Assembly: GCA_037349105.1 (NCBI GenBank) | Contig: JAYJMM010000096.1 | Span: 148,481 to 212,480 of the forward strand | From: Limnomonas spitsbergensis | Lineage: Eukaryota; Chlorophyta; Chlorophyceae; Chlamydomonadales | Direction: 5' to 3' | DNA length: 64,000 nt | Shown here: piece after piece, positions 1-10,084 of the stretch | Position numbering within the stretch: position 1 is the stretch's first letter | Layout: each line of letters begins with the position of its first letter | Made by a program: the position numbers and the translations under genes | Notes under the pieces: model-generated | Seen by the model: the letters and a program-made list of their open reading frames with translations, nothing else | Database searches by the model: none | What the model was told of the DNA's origin: nothing

Positions 1-325
1 ATCCAACCACCTGATCCAACCTGATACAGCCGACCTGATCCAACCAACCTGATCCAACCAACCTGATCCAACCAACCTGATCCAACCTGATCCAAACAAA
101 CTGGCCTCACCCAATCTAACCAACCTGGTCCCACCTGATCCAACCAACCAATGTAACCCGGTCCCAACTGATCCAACTGGATCCATCTGACCAGGTCCCA
201 CCTGATATAAACAACAAATCCAGCCTCATCCAACCAACCAACCCAACCTGATCCAACCAAGCAATCCAACCTGATCCAACCAACCGGTCCCAACCGATCC
301 AGCCAACCGATACCACCTGATGCAA
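1..325. repeat. ~15-bp CCAACCTGATCCAAC minisatellite
   Basis: Imperfect tandem units fill the intron 3' part before PARP exon a. The sense strand is C/T/A-rich and mostly free of AG. Confidence 0.85.
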
Positions 326-330
326 TGCAG

Positions 331-437
331 GTTGGATGCTGTCCATGCCAGAAAGCTGGCCCCAAAGCTTTCGCACGGGAGCTGGTGCTGACAAGGTGTA
401 CGTTTTGGTGGAATCCTCTTCGAGCGAGGCCCAACAG
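331..437 (+). CDS. PARP exon a (first in window)
   Basis: Acceptor TGCAATGCAG and donor CAACAG|GTGAAA. It starts with the last 2 nt of a split codon and ends in phase 0. It encodes WMLSMPESWP...KVYVLVESSSSEAQQ, matching the start of the PARP fold. Donor-like copies (GGCAG|GTGAGG type) recur at about 497, 523, 547 and 570 in the following intron. Confidence 0.72.
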
Positions 438-3400
438 GTGAAACGCGGGGTAAGAGTTAATGGTTTAGAGTTTAGGATTTGGGGTCACGGCAGATGAGGG
501 TGCAGGGTTCAGGGTCACGGCAGGTGTGGGTTTAGGGCTACGACAGGTGAGGGTTTAGGGTCGCGGCAGGTGAAATACGGGGGGCTTCGGTGCGGACATG
601 GTCTGCAACCAAAGTGAAGCTCTAAACCCTAACTTCCTTAAACCTAAATCTGAGACCTTGGTATCCTACAATCTTGCACCATGTATGTGACAGACAAACT
701 CCTGGTGCTGAAAAACTCAAGGTCTGGAATCAAATTGAAGGTGTGAACTTTTCACCCTAACTTTCTCCCTCTGAACCCTGGACATGTAACTGAAACCTTA
801 GTATATTGCACCATTAATGCTTTTGTGCGGGTCTACAATCAAAGCGAGGGTCACTTTTCCTACATCCAACTCCACATCTCAACCCTCCTAAACGCTGAAC
901 ATGTAACATGAACCCTAGTATCCTGCACCATTCACGCACGGATGCAGGCAGTCGAGCACACACAATTTTTTCTGCAACCAAAGTCCTGATCTTCGGATGG
1001 GTGCCAGGGTCTGCCGCACTTCATGCTTACCGGAAAAACCCTAAGCCAATAGAAAGAATGGAAACTACTCCCCGCAAGTACTCCCCGCAGGGGCGTGAGA
1101 GTCATGGAGACTGTCATCATGGGCTGAGGCCACGTCCTTGCTGTGACCACGACCCTTATGATAACTCTGAACCCTAAGTACCGGTGTTCCTGGGTCTGCT
1201 GCACGTCTTTCTGTCAGAAAAACCCTTGACCCTGATGACAATCCTAAACAAAGTACTGTTGTTCCAGGGTATGCTGCACAATAATAGTACATGCAGATAA
1301 ACCCTTGTCCATGAACCCTTGTACCTAAACCCTTGTCCCTTAACCCTTGTCCCTAAACCCTTGTCCCTAAACCCTTGTCCATAAACCCTTGTCCATAAAT
1401 CCTTGTCCATGAACCCTTGTCCCTTAACCCTTGTCCCTAAACCCTTGTCCCTAAACCCGTGTCCCTAAACCCGTGTCCCTAAACCCTTGTCCCTGAACCC
1501 TTGTCCCAAAATCCTTGTCCCTAAACCCTTGTCCCTAAACCCTTGTCCCTAAACCCGTGTCCCTTAAACCTTGTCCCTAAACCCTTGTCCCTAAACCCTT
1601 GTCCCTAAACCCTTGTCCCTAAACCCTTGTCCAGAAACCCTTGTCCATAAACCCTTGTCCATAAACCCTTGTCCCTAAACCCTTGTCCATAAACCCGTGT
1701 CCCTAAACCCGCGTCCCTTAACCCTTGTCCTTAAACCATTGTCCCTTAACCCTTGTCCGTTAACCCTTGTCCCTAAATCCTTGTCCCTAAACCCTTGTCC
1801 CTAAACCCTTGTCCCTAAACCCTTGTCCCTAAACCCTTGTCCCTAAACCCTTGTCCCTAAACCCTTGTCCCTAAACCCTTGTCCCTAAACCCTTGTCCCT
1901 AAACCCTTGTCCCTAAACCCTTGTCCATAAACCCTTGTCCATAAACCCTTGTCCATGAACCCTTGTCCCTTAACCCTTGTCCCTAAACCCTTGTCCCTAA
2001 ACCCGTGTCCCTAAACCCGTGTCCCTAAACCCTTGTCCCTGAACCCTTGTCCCAAAATCCTTGTCCCTAAACCCTTGTCCCTAAACCCTTGTCCCTAAAC
2101 CCGTGTCCCTTAAACCTTGTCCCTAAACCCTTGTCCCTAAACCCTTGTCCCTAAACCCTTGTCCCTAAACCCTTGTCCAGAAACCCTTGTCCATAAACCC
2201 TTGTCCATAAACCCTTGTCCCTAAACCCTTGTCCATAAACCCTTGTCCCTAAACCCGCGTCCCTTAACCCTTGTCCTTAAACCATTGTCCCTTAACCCTT
2301 GTCCGTTAACCCTTGTCCCTAAATCCTTGTCCCTAAACCCTTGTCCCTAAACCCTTGTCCCTAAACCCTTGTCCCTAAACCCTTGTCCCTAAACCCTTGT
2401 CCCTAAACCCTTGTCCCTAAACCCTTGTCCCTAAACCCTTGTCCCTAAACCCTTGTCCCTAAACCCTTGTCCCTAAATCCTTGTCCCTAAACCCTTATCC
2501 CTGAACCCTTGTTCCTTGTCCCTGAACCCTGAGCATAGCGCTCGTTAGCGTCGGATGATTTGGAGAGTCTGCTGCACTGAATGCTTCCCTGGACCTTAAC
2601 CCTTAGCCCATGACCCTAAACCCTCAACTCTGAGCCCTAAACAAAGCACTTGTCGTCAGATGAGTTCCAGGGTCTGCCGCACTTACTTTGATTAGTACTT
2701 GCAAATAAACCCTCAGCCCTAAACTATGTACTGGTCATCCATTAGGTTCCGGGTCTGCCATACTACTTTAATTTATGCTCGCAGATAAAGGAGTACTTCC
2801 AGGACTGCTGGACACCGCTACAAGGCCCAGCGTTGGTCTGGCAGGGGGCTTGCCCCACGATCAGCAAAATCGAACGGTGCGCCAAGGGTCTGTGTGAAGA
2901 AATGAATGATGCGCCCTGAGGCATGTGTAGAATGAAGAAGAACAAGAAAACTTTGTTATCGACTCTGCAGGGGCGTGAGGGTTAAGGAAGCAACGGGGCA
3001 TGGGCCGAAGCCTCGTCCGCGCCGTTACCATGACAACAAGAAGAATGCTTCAGGAAGCTACATTGTGTATCAAGGAGGACACCCATTCGGCCGTAGCGCT
3101 CGGGCCTGTTGGTTACGGATGTCCATGCCACACTGTTTTTATAACGCTCACGCGCCGCGTCCACGGAGTGTAGTTTAATTTCTTCATACAGATCTCTGTT
3201 TAATGAAAGCTTCTGCATATATACTACATACTGTACTCCCATTGCATGGCCTGGGCTGAAAAGGAATGGGCATCCATGAGAACTGGATGGAATAGGTGTC
3301 TTGGTCGTTACACTGGTCATGACACAGATCCCTGTTTTCCTTCCCTTTCTTTCCTTTCTTTCCTTTTGTGCCTCCTCCCTAGACTTTCCCAGCTGAATTT

Positions 3401-6400
3401 ATGTTTGCCGACGTGGCCGAGCTTCATTTAAGCAGGGCCCAGAGGTGTAACGTTATTAACACGGATCCCTGCTGTCACGCCTGTGCTCCACGTCTCACGC
3501 AGATTCCAGAGCCGGCCGCTGTACGAGAAGTTTTCAGCTGAGCGCGAGAAGCTGCTTCGAAAGTACAACTGGCAGCTGCCGTATAGGTGGGAAGTGGGAA
3601 TATTTTTACGTTGCAATTCAGCCATGCCCTCACCGTGTCGTATAAGAAATGGCAGCGCTGCATGATTTTGCTGAGCTATACAGCCATCCCCTCTCTGCGC
3701 CGTAAACTCTAAAGAGCCACTGTGTGATTTTCCCCGTAAGAATAGCTATTTACCGGCCTACAAAGTCATGCATGCCCTCACTGTGCCGTATAAATAAAGA
3801 GCCAATGTACCATTTGGCTTTTTTTGTGAACGTGGCTATTTGTGGGGAAAAAGGGAAACTACTCCACCAAGAGTCGGTGGCGTGATGGGTAGGGGAGCGC
3901 CATGGTGCCCCCAGTGTTATACCACTACACCAAGTGTCTCTCGTTATCTTGTGGAGCTATACAGCAGTCGCCCCCTCATTGTGTCATGTGCCGTGTGCCT
4001 CAGCCCGATCTCAGTCCCCAGGTTCCCTTGGAGGAGGCAGCAGATGAAGGTGCCAACTGAGATGCCTGCTGCCTTGCCTCGCAGGCCAGGCTTCCACAGC
4101 GACAAGCGTGTGGCCTCCACCATGAACAAGTACCTCTGGCACGGCACCGGAAGCGGGGACCCAAAGTGAGGTCGTTGAGGCATCACGGGGTGCCTGCTTA
4201 TTTTTTAATCATAAATAGGGATAAGGGATTTCTTTATTTACGTTTTCTTTGTTTATTTATGTACTGTATGTAATCTTGAGCGGATACTTTGAGCCCTTTT
4301 ATTGCTCTTTGCCTCGGCCAGCCTGCGAAACCTAATTGGCGAGCTCCCCCAGAAATATACAAAAATGTGAGGAAGATGCTCGAGGAATGGATGAAGGCAG
4401 CCACCAGGTCGGCCGTAGGAACGGGTAGGCCACCATGCAGCTCCACATCCAAGTGCACATTGTTTGAATCAGGTGGGATACGCATAGTGCGTCAGGCTGA
4501 TGTTACAAAAAACACAATCTGAAAGATTTTGCTGCGCACTTCAATCGGACTCCCGTCATCACATCAGACATGTTATTATTAGGCCCATGCCGCACAACTG
4601 TTCCCTTGAACTTCACGCCACGTTTGTGGCGTAGTTTTCTTTCTTTCTCGTTAGGCTCATTCATCGGACTTTGTTGCATCATTCGCTGCCACATTGGCAG
4701 GGTGAGGCGCGCATGATGCGTAACACAATCTGAATTATGTTTCTGGGCACAATCTAAATTATTTTCTTGCGCACTTCTATCGGACTCCCGTTTTCACATC
4801 AGGCAGATGTATTATGCTCTTTCATCTGACTCCTGTTGCAACATCTGACTTATGTTGCAACATCTGGCAGACGTTGCAACATCTGACTCATGTTGCAACA
4901 TCTGGCAGACGTTGCCTCAATATTGACTCACCATAAAACATTCCACCGTCATTGACACGGAGACCTTTTTGTCATCACATCAGGCAGATGTTATTATGCT
5001 CTTCCATCGGACTCCTGTATGTTGCAACATCAGGCAGATTTGTTTGCGCCATTCCATCAGACTCCCACCGTGACATTTGGCAGATGTTGCTACGCTACCC
5101 CGTTGACTGTTGAACATGTTCCGCAGCAGGACCGTCATCGACACCTAACCGGGACCTCCTTGTCGTCGCATCAGGCAGTTGCTGTTAAGCTTTTCCATCG
5201 GAACCCCGTTGCAATGCCAGGCGGGTGTCGCTACCATATTGACGCAATGAACATTCACCCATAGGGCCGTCATTGACACGGAGACCTTCTTGTCGGCCAA
5301 GTACGCGGCTCTTTCCGGGTACTGGGGCCAAGCGATTTACTTCTCTCAGATGTCCTCATACTCTGGACGTGACTACGCTTTCCAATCTGGCTCAGGCAAG
5401 CAGGTAAGATTTTCCTTCTGGTACGGGCATTCGGGCAAGCATACCGTACATGGTTTTCCCTAGCTTCCTTGAGGGGTAAGGTTCCCCCTCATGCACCAGC
5501 AAGCATGTATGGTTTTCCCCTCATCAAGCATGGGCCAGTTTGTATGGTTTTCTCTTCAGACACAGGCAAGCAGGTGTGGTTTTCTCTTCAGACACGGGGA
5601 CACGCACGATTGATTCTGAATGGCCAAGGAAAAGCTTCAAATTATCCGAGTTAAAAACATTGCCGATTTGAAAAGCCCTCCTGCACCCCTAGGATAATGT
5701 AATTGTTTAATCAGAGACCCCCCACGTATTTTCCAGAGTTTATTTAGTCCTACAAGGGGGGGGGGGGGGTGTTTGTAATCGTCCAAGCAGGTATGGTTCT
5801 TTCCCCATTCAGACATGGTCTAACAGGCATATACGATGGATTGCAAGCATGGCTTGCATTGACAGTAGAACAGAAGAAAGAAAACTACGCCCCCCTGGAG
5901 GCGTGCGGGTTGAACAACGCAGCTTGGGCCAAAGTAACAACCGCACTGTCGCCCTCTTTCATTTTTAGAGATCAATTTCTTGCCAAACATCTCAACACGT
6001 AAGACATTATGCTGCTCCTACTTCAACTGTGGTGAATTACCCAATTAACACTACAAAAAAACGCCTACACCCCCTTAAATGTTATTAAGAGCCCTGAACC
6101 CTAAGTCATAAACCTTAAACCCCGGTATTTAGAGCCCTAAACCCTGAACCCTAAACCCTGATATTAAGAGCCCTGAACCCTGAACCCCGGTATGAAGAGT
6201 CCTGAACCCTATACTATAAATCACGATATGAAGAATCCTGAGCCCTGAACCGTAATGCTGTAACCTTGCCAGCTGACAACATCCGATCTTCTCTGCACGG
6301 CCCTTTTGAAAAAGGCTATGGGTGGTTGTGGGGGTGGGTGTTGTGGGAGGGTGCATGGGTGGGTGTTGTGGGTGGGTGGGTGCGTAGGTGGGTGCGTGGG

Positions 6401-8363
6401 TGGGTGTTGTAGGTGGGCGGGTGCGTGGGTGGGTGCATGGGTGGGTGTTGTGGGTGGGCGGGTGCGTGGGTGGATGTTGTGGGTGGGTGGGTGGGTGAGT
6501 GGTGGTTATGGGTGGCTGCATAATGTCAGCAACGCCAACATGGTATGTGTCTGTTAGGGTTTTGGTTCTCCTCCCAGTTTGCTCTCCCTGGCCCCTTCGT
6601 AAGAGGCTTTGGGTGGTTGCGGTAACTTAGTAACAACCGGAACTTTCCATGCATCGTACAGGTCCTGTTGTGCGAGGTACTAACCGGCTATCCCGTCTCG
6701 CTGCCCCCGTGCTCCAACGCTGCCTGGTGGCACGGCAATGTGTGGCTCAAGCACCCTCACCCCTACAAGGGAACGCCGAACATGGACGAGCTGGACGCAA
6801 AGACGTTGCAGGAGAACAAGCACCCCTCGCTAAGCCACCTCGATGACAAACTCAAGAGCGCGGCAAAGGTGAGCGGTGTTCACCTTTTGTGCTTACTTGT
6901 CCACCTTCGGCAGGCCGCTCTGCGGACGCCGAAGGCATGATTGGGACCAAACCTGGACTGGCCTACTATTCATGGCCAAAGCAACATGGCTGGCAGCCAC
7001 AAATGGGGCCCCTCTGACTAGAGGTCGGAGTGTAGCTGACATGTAGCTGACACGAAAACGAAACACTGAAGGTGAAGAAGGGTTGCACTTGGTAAGGAGT
7101 GACATGGGGGCAGATGCTCTGTTATTTGCTCATTTATGAAATTGTGACATAATTCCTGCTTTTATTGCCCCCACGCCCAAAGCTGAAGTCCACGTGAGGA
7201 AAGTGGGCACTTATGGAGGAGTAGGGGCAGGGGCTCTATCATTTATGAAATCATGACATAATTATGACATGATTCCTGCTTTGTCTGCTCCCATGCCCAA
7301 GGCTGGTACCCGCATGCAAGTCCCTCTGGATGCAGTTGAGCAGTGGTGCTAGCGTGGCGGACTTAAACACATATTGAACAGTGGGGACAGAGGCTCTGTT
7401 GTTTATAAAATTATGATGGTACTTCTGCCCCCTGCTTCTGCTTCGACTGCTCAGTCGCCTTAACCTGAAACCCACATGCACATTCTTATGCATGCAGGTG
7501 AGCAGTGGTGCCAGTGTGGTGGAGTTTGACCCTCAGTTAGGAGTGGGGGCAGGGGAGGAGTTTGACCCTCAGTCAGGAGTGGGGACAGGGGAGGAGTTTG
7601 ACCCTCAGTTAGGAGTGGGGGCAGGGGAGGAGTTTGACCCTCAGTTAGGAGTGGGGGCAGGGGAGGACTTTGACCCTCAGTTAGGAGTGGGGGCAGAGGA
7701 GGAGTTTGACACTCAGTTAGGAGTGGGGGCAGGGGAGGAGTTTGACCCTCAGTTAGGAGTGGGGGCAGGGGAGGAGTTTGACCCTCAGTTAGGAGTGGGG
7801 GCAGGGGAGGAGTTTGACACTCAGTTAGGAGTGGGGGTAGGGGAGGAGTTTGACACTCAGTTAGGAGTGGGTGCAGGGGAGGACTTTGACCCTCAGTTAG
7901 GAGTGGGGGCAGAGGAGGAGTTTGACACTCAGTTAGGAGTGGGGGCAGGGGAGGAGTTTGACCCTCAGTTAGGAGTGGGGGCAGGGGAGGAGTTTGACAC
8001 TCAGTTAGGAGTGGGGGCAGGGGAGGAGTTTGACACTCGGTTAGGAGTGGGGGTAGGGGAGGAGTTTGACACTCAGTTAGGAGTGGGAGCAGGGGCTCTA
8101 TTGTTTATACAAGTATGACGTTACTCCTGCTTTGACTGCTCACTCGCCTTCCGCTGAAACCCACTTGCATCTCATGGATGTAGGTGAGCAGTGGTGCCAG
8201 TGTGGTGGAGTTCGACAGCATCATCGGCGACCAGCCCTTCCCGCTGGGGCCTGGCCAGGCTCCATGCCCCAACAACTACCACAGCGACGTATACTCACGG
8301 GCATACATGAAGTATACACAGGGGCCGGTCTCGGCCTACCCTCACTACATTATCACCTTCTAG
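331..8363 (+). CDS. PARP-family ADP-ribosyltransferase, 3' part (7 exons)
   Basis: The model joins 331-437, 2785-2876, 3503-3586, 4085-4165, 5265-5403, 6662-6868 and 8184-8363. All introns are GT-AG, all phases match, and 295 codons are followed by TAG at 8361. The product has the layout of a PARP catalytic domain: an N-terminal VYVLVESSSSEAQQ strand/helix, the SKIERFQSRPLYEKF motif (the family's I-x-x-I-x-RIQN-x-x-LY-x-x-Y block), the NAD-binding histidine in LWHGT (residue 113 of the window part), the tyrosine in WGQAIYFSQMSSYS (Y146), the VLLCEVLTG strand, FDSIIGD, and a C-terminal AYPHYIITF strand. The place of the polymerase glutamate is taken by Ala276 (RAYMKY), so mono-ADP-ribosylation or loss of activity is more likely than polymer synthesis. 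The enzyme would transfer ADP-ribose from NAD+ to a target. The N-terminal part and any targeting domains are off the left edge. It converges on the CEP70-like gene. Confidence 0.85.
1287..2525. repeat. 14-bp CTAAACCCTTGTCC minisatellite
   Basis: About 88 units. The array starts from a copy of the exon b acceptor (TGCAGATAAACCC at 1290) and resembles telomeric CCCTAAA but with a 14-bp period. A block of 39 units is duplicated at an offset of 546 bp (the unit starting GAACCC after CCAT at 1411 and 1957). Confidence 0.9.
2785..2876 (+). CDS. PARP exon b
   Basis: Acceptor TGCTCGCAG|ATAAAG and donor GAACG|GTGCGC; it runs from phase 0 to phase 2. It encodes IKEYFQDCW...CPTISKIE plus two bases of Arg, completing the family IERxQ motif across the intron. 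Acceptor-side copies (TCTGCCGCACTT...GCAGATAAA) lie at about 1010, 1195, 1265, 2566 and 2671. Confidence 0.78.
3503..3586 (+). CDS. PARP exon c
   Basis: Acceptor TCTCACGCAG and donor CGTATAG|GTGGGA. It completes Arg and encodes FQSRPLYEKFSAEREKLL and onward. The donor-side intron repeats fragments of the end of this exon (GCCGTATA with CCTCAC nearby) at about 3625, 3700 and 3785. Confidence 0.82.
4085..4165 (+). CDS. PARP exon d with NAD-binding His
   Basis: Acceptor TGCCTCGCAG and donor CCCAAA|GTGAGG, phase 2 to 2. It encodes PGFHSDKRVASTMNKYLWHGTGSGDP. The histidine of LWHGT is the first residue of the PARP H-Y-E triad. Confidence 0.86.
4530..5264. repeat. degenerate tandem repeats before PARP exon e
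   Basis: Repeated blocks carry CATCGGACTCCCGT, CATCAGGCAGATGTT and, at 4947 and 5140, the beginning of exon e. A short TGTTGCAACATCTG array lies at 4850-4910. Confidence 0.75.
5265..5403 (+). CDS. PARP exon e with active-site Tyr
   Basis: Acceptor CACCCATAG and donor AAGCAG|GTAAGA. It encodes AVIDTETFLSAKYAALSG and then WGQAIYFSQMSSYSGRDYAFQ. Diverged copies of its first ~30 bases (CCGTCATTGACACGGAGACC) lie at about 4947 and 5140. Donor copies (GGCAAGCAG|GT) lie at about 5567 and 5783. Confidence 0.87.
5404..6661 (+). other. PARP intron e-f contents
   Basis: From left to right: donor-junction copies of exon e (5404-5800), a G13 run at 5757, a dispersed family-A repeat (5866-5940), telomere-like CCCTAAACCCTGAA text (6070-6250) and a GGGTGGGTGTTGTG array (6320-6510). 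I see no further exon. Confidence 0.6.
6662..6868 (+). CDS. PARP exon f
   Basis: Acceptor CATCGTACAG and donor GGCAAAG|GTGAGC, phase 0 at both ends. It starts with the conserved VLLCEVLTGYPVSLP strand. A family-variable loop rich in His, Pro and Lys follows. Confidence 0.87.
6936..7065. repeat. dispersed repeat family B, copy 1
   Basis: It begins GATTGGGACCAAACCTGGAC and ends with GTAGCTGACATGTAGCTGAC and GAAACACT. It shares this layout with 28249-28400 and 43846-43975. It has no coding capacity and is probably a short non-autonomous element. Confidence 0.7.
7100..8183. repeat. tandem intron-exon junction copies with a 36-bp minisatellite
   Basis: About four units share TTATGAAAT-TATGACAT, CTGCTTTGACTGCTC, the acceptor and GTGAGCAGTGGTGCC. 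The third unit has expanded into about 15 copies of a 36-bp repeat (7529-8090) that includes the exon's own GGAGTTTGAC. Confidence 0.85.
7498..8118 (+). other. possible alternative terminal exon over a 36-bp array
   Basis: A CATGCAG acceptor copy at 7497 is in the same phase 0 as the real terminal exon. Using it would give VSSGASVVEFDPQLG followed by about 15 copies of EFDPQLGVGAGE and a stop at 8118 (206 residues). That product would lack the last two strands of the PARP fold. This is more likely an inert duplicate than a used exon, but it is fully open and in frame. Confidence 0.3.
8184..8363 (+). CDS. PARP terminal exon g
   Basis: Acceptor GGATGTAG|GTGAGCAG; the stop TAG is at 8361-8363. 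It encodes VSSGASVVEFDSIIGDQ to AYPHYIITF. Ala276 sits where PARP1-type enzymes have Glu. The same acceptor plus the first ~33 exon bases occur in a nearly identical copy at 7485-7530, and a weaker copy lies near 7335. Confidence 0.86.
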   Translation: MSSGASVVEFDSIIGDQPFPLGPGQAPCPNNYHSDVYSRAYMKYTQGPVSAYPHYIITF

Positions 8364-8390
8364 TTAGAGGAAGTGGAAAGACAAGGAAGA

Positions 8391-8670
8391 GGGAAGATGC
8401 TACATGCCCCCCACGGGAAATGCAGGTTAAGGGAACTGTGCACTGCAGGCAGAAGCCGCATCCATGCCGCATCATCGGAAAACTTCGCCGTCACCCTTAA
8501 GAAGGGAGAAGGGAAAGTACGCGCCCCCAGCGGGACATGTGGGGTCAGGAACAGCATACCACAGGCAGAAGCAGCATCCTTTTCGTGACCTTCGAGAAAG
8601 GAGGAGGCAAACTATGTGCTCCCTTAAGGGCATGTGGTTGAATGGATCAGCGCACCTCGGGCCAAAGCTG
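8391..8670. repeat. dispersed repeat family A, tandem copies
   Basis: Three adjoining ~100-bp units carry a CCCCC-ACGGG block, then a GGTTAAGGGAAC or GGTCAGGAACAGC block, then GGCAGAAGCCGCATC. Related single copies lie at 1070-1150, 2960-3045, 5866-5940, 26247-26330, 26835-26912, 40480-40550 and 44783-44852. Confidence 0.65.
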
Positions 8671-8984
8671 CCCAATTAAGGGCATACGTGGTTACGATAT
8701 TCATATCGAAATCGTCGTCAAAAAAAACGAGATTTTTAATGGTTTTCCTGTGTCAAGTACTTCCAATCCACGCATTAAACCATCTGTAGGTTGCATTGAA
8801 ACAGCATGTACAGCATTATCACCTAAAAGATGTTGTACTTCACAAGTAACAGCTAATTCTAAACCAGCTGCGTTTTTTGAACTAATTGTAAGTGCATTGT
8901 AAATATTAGGAACTTGACCTTTAGTAAAAACAATATCTGAAACAGGACCAATAATTTGAATCAGCGCACCTCGGGCAAAAGCTG
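8646..8984. repeat. 25-bp direct repeats flanking the NUPT
   Basis: ATCAGCGCACCTCGGGC with AAAGCTG occurs at 8646-8670 and 8960-8984 with one mismatch. The bases between are the plastid DNA plus about 65 bp of filler of unknown source. Confidence 0.85.
8738..8958 (-). pseudogene. atpB: chloroplast atpB fragment in nuclear DNA (NUPT)
   Basis: The minus strand reads without a break as [20 protein letters not shown], then a stretch ending [15 protein letters not shown], then [20 protein letters not shown]. This is the N-terminal beta-barrel region of the chloroplast ATP synthase CF1 beta subunit. The AT-rich codons ending in A/T contrast with the GC-rich nuclear exons. About 75 of ~480 codons are present, with no promoter or start, so it is a dead insertion. 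The lack of stops suggests it is young. The whole insert (8671-8959) sits between 25-bp direct repeats. Confidence 0.88.
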
Positions 8985-9343
8985 TGTCCTCGCCGTGACC
9001 ATCGAGGAACGGACATGCTGCTTATAGTACAGGCAGTTGCCAAACTAGAAGGCCAAACTAGTTGGCTGGTCAAGGTTTGGCCCCAATCAGCTCAGTAGCG
9101 GTCGCCTGGCGGCCCACCCATGACAATCTGGCAAACGTGGAGACTTGAAATCGAATCGTATAATGACAATGAAGCACCGGTATGTACTAAGCCAAGGGGT
9201 ATGTGCTAAGCCTAGTAGCCTAGGGGTATGTGCTACGCCAAATATGCCGTTTGATACCTTTGATAGCGCATTTTGAAGCTGAAACATCGTTCATTCATTT
9301 GTAATCATTTTTGACCCACATAGCCTTGACGCAGATAGCCTAG

Positions 9344-9419
9344 ATCCCTTGGTGTTGGCGACACTCTTTGCCAACCGTGGAGCCAAGCTTCTGGAGACAG
9401 GGCATCGCGAGGCTCTGAG
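9344..9419 (+). CDS. possible orphan TPR-like exon
   Basis: Between GCCTAG and a strong donor GAG|GTAAGTC an open stretch encodes PLVLATLFANRGAKLLETGH followed by REAL. The NRGAKLLETGHREAL pattern resembles helix A/B of a tetratricopeptide repeat. No partner exon is visible on either side, so it may be a gene remnant cut off by the repeats and LINE to the right, or chance. Confidence 0.3.
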
Positions 9420-9829
9420 GTAAGTCAGGAACAGCATGCCTCTTCACCGTCCGTAGCGATGATAGGTGACAACTGACATGACTGGTCAGCATCGACCGAT
9501 CGCAAACACAGCTTCAAGACCCAGTTGGGTATGATTGCAAAGCGCAGAGGAGTTGTCTTCCAAATTCAGAAAGCAAGCCACGACGGAAGCTGACACCAAC
9601 TAGCATACAGAGGCTCAGTATTCAGAAGCCAAGCGAGCCACGGGAGGACTGCCCAGCACCTGTCCAGTCCGCAACGGACTTTGTTTTTTAACTTGCCAAC
9701 GGTTGGCCCAACGGTGTCACTGACTGCTGGCACCGAACTGACTGCCGGAACCGAACACAAATTGCTGTGGATAGGTCTTGCGAAGGCGCTTCTTTCGATA
9801 TGAGTAGTGTGACAAGTCACACTACGAAG

Positions 9830-9990
9830 AGAGGGGGGAAGGAACAAAAGGAGAGGCCGGGAAGGCAAAGAAGACCAAGTCCAACACCTGAGTTCCACCA
9901 GAGACTAGCCCTCAACAAAGCCTCTAAGAAAAGATAAGTCCAGAAAAGCAAGCGTATCCCACCCCTGCTTAGCCGCGAGGGCGCCCCACT
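9830..9990 (-). mobile_element. second tandem LINE 3' end
   Basis: This repeats the layout of 10035-10165 (GGGTGGGA-ACGCTTGCTTTT, TTGAGGGCTAGTCTC, then GGCCTCTCCTTTTGTTC) with divergence. The 3' terminal ~150 bp of the LINE is therefore present twice in tandem. Confidence 0.6.
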
Positions 9991-10084
9991 GATCAGAGGG
10001 GAGAAGAGAAGAAACTAAAAAGGGGGCAAACAACAAAAAAAGAACAAAAGAGAAGGCCGGAAAGGCCAACGACACCGGCCTCAG

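Larger units (their letters stand above)
8985..10024. other. intergenic, mostly unassigned
   Basis: Short repeats (GGGGTATGTGCTAAGCC, 9180-9240) and the orphan exon candidate are the only recognisable content before the duplicated LINE 3' end at 9830-9990. Confidence 0.5.

Noticed and set aside
1287..2525. Chromosome end (telomere)
   Set aside because: The period is 14 bp with TTGTCC inserted, and coding exons continue on both sides, so it is interstitial.
4289..4522. Extra PARP exon (PAKPNWRAPPEIYKNV frame)
   Set aside because: It does not match the phase of the flanking exons, and direct joining of 4165 to 5265 gives the continuous family motif GDPKAVIDTETF.
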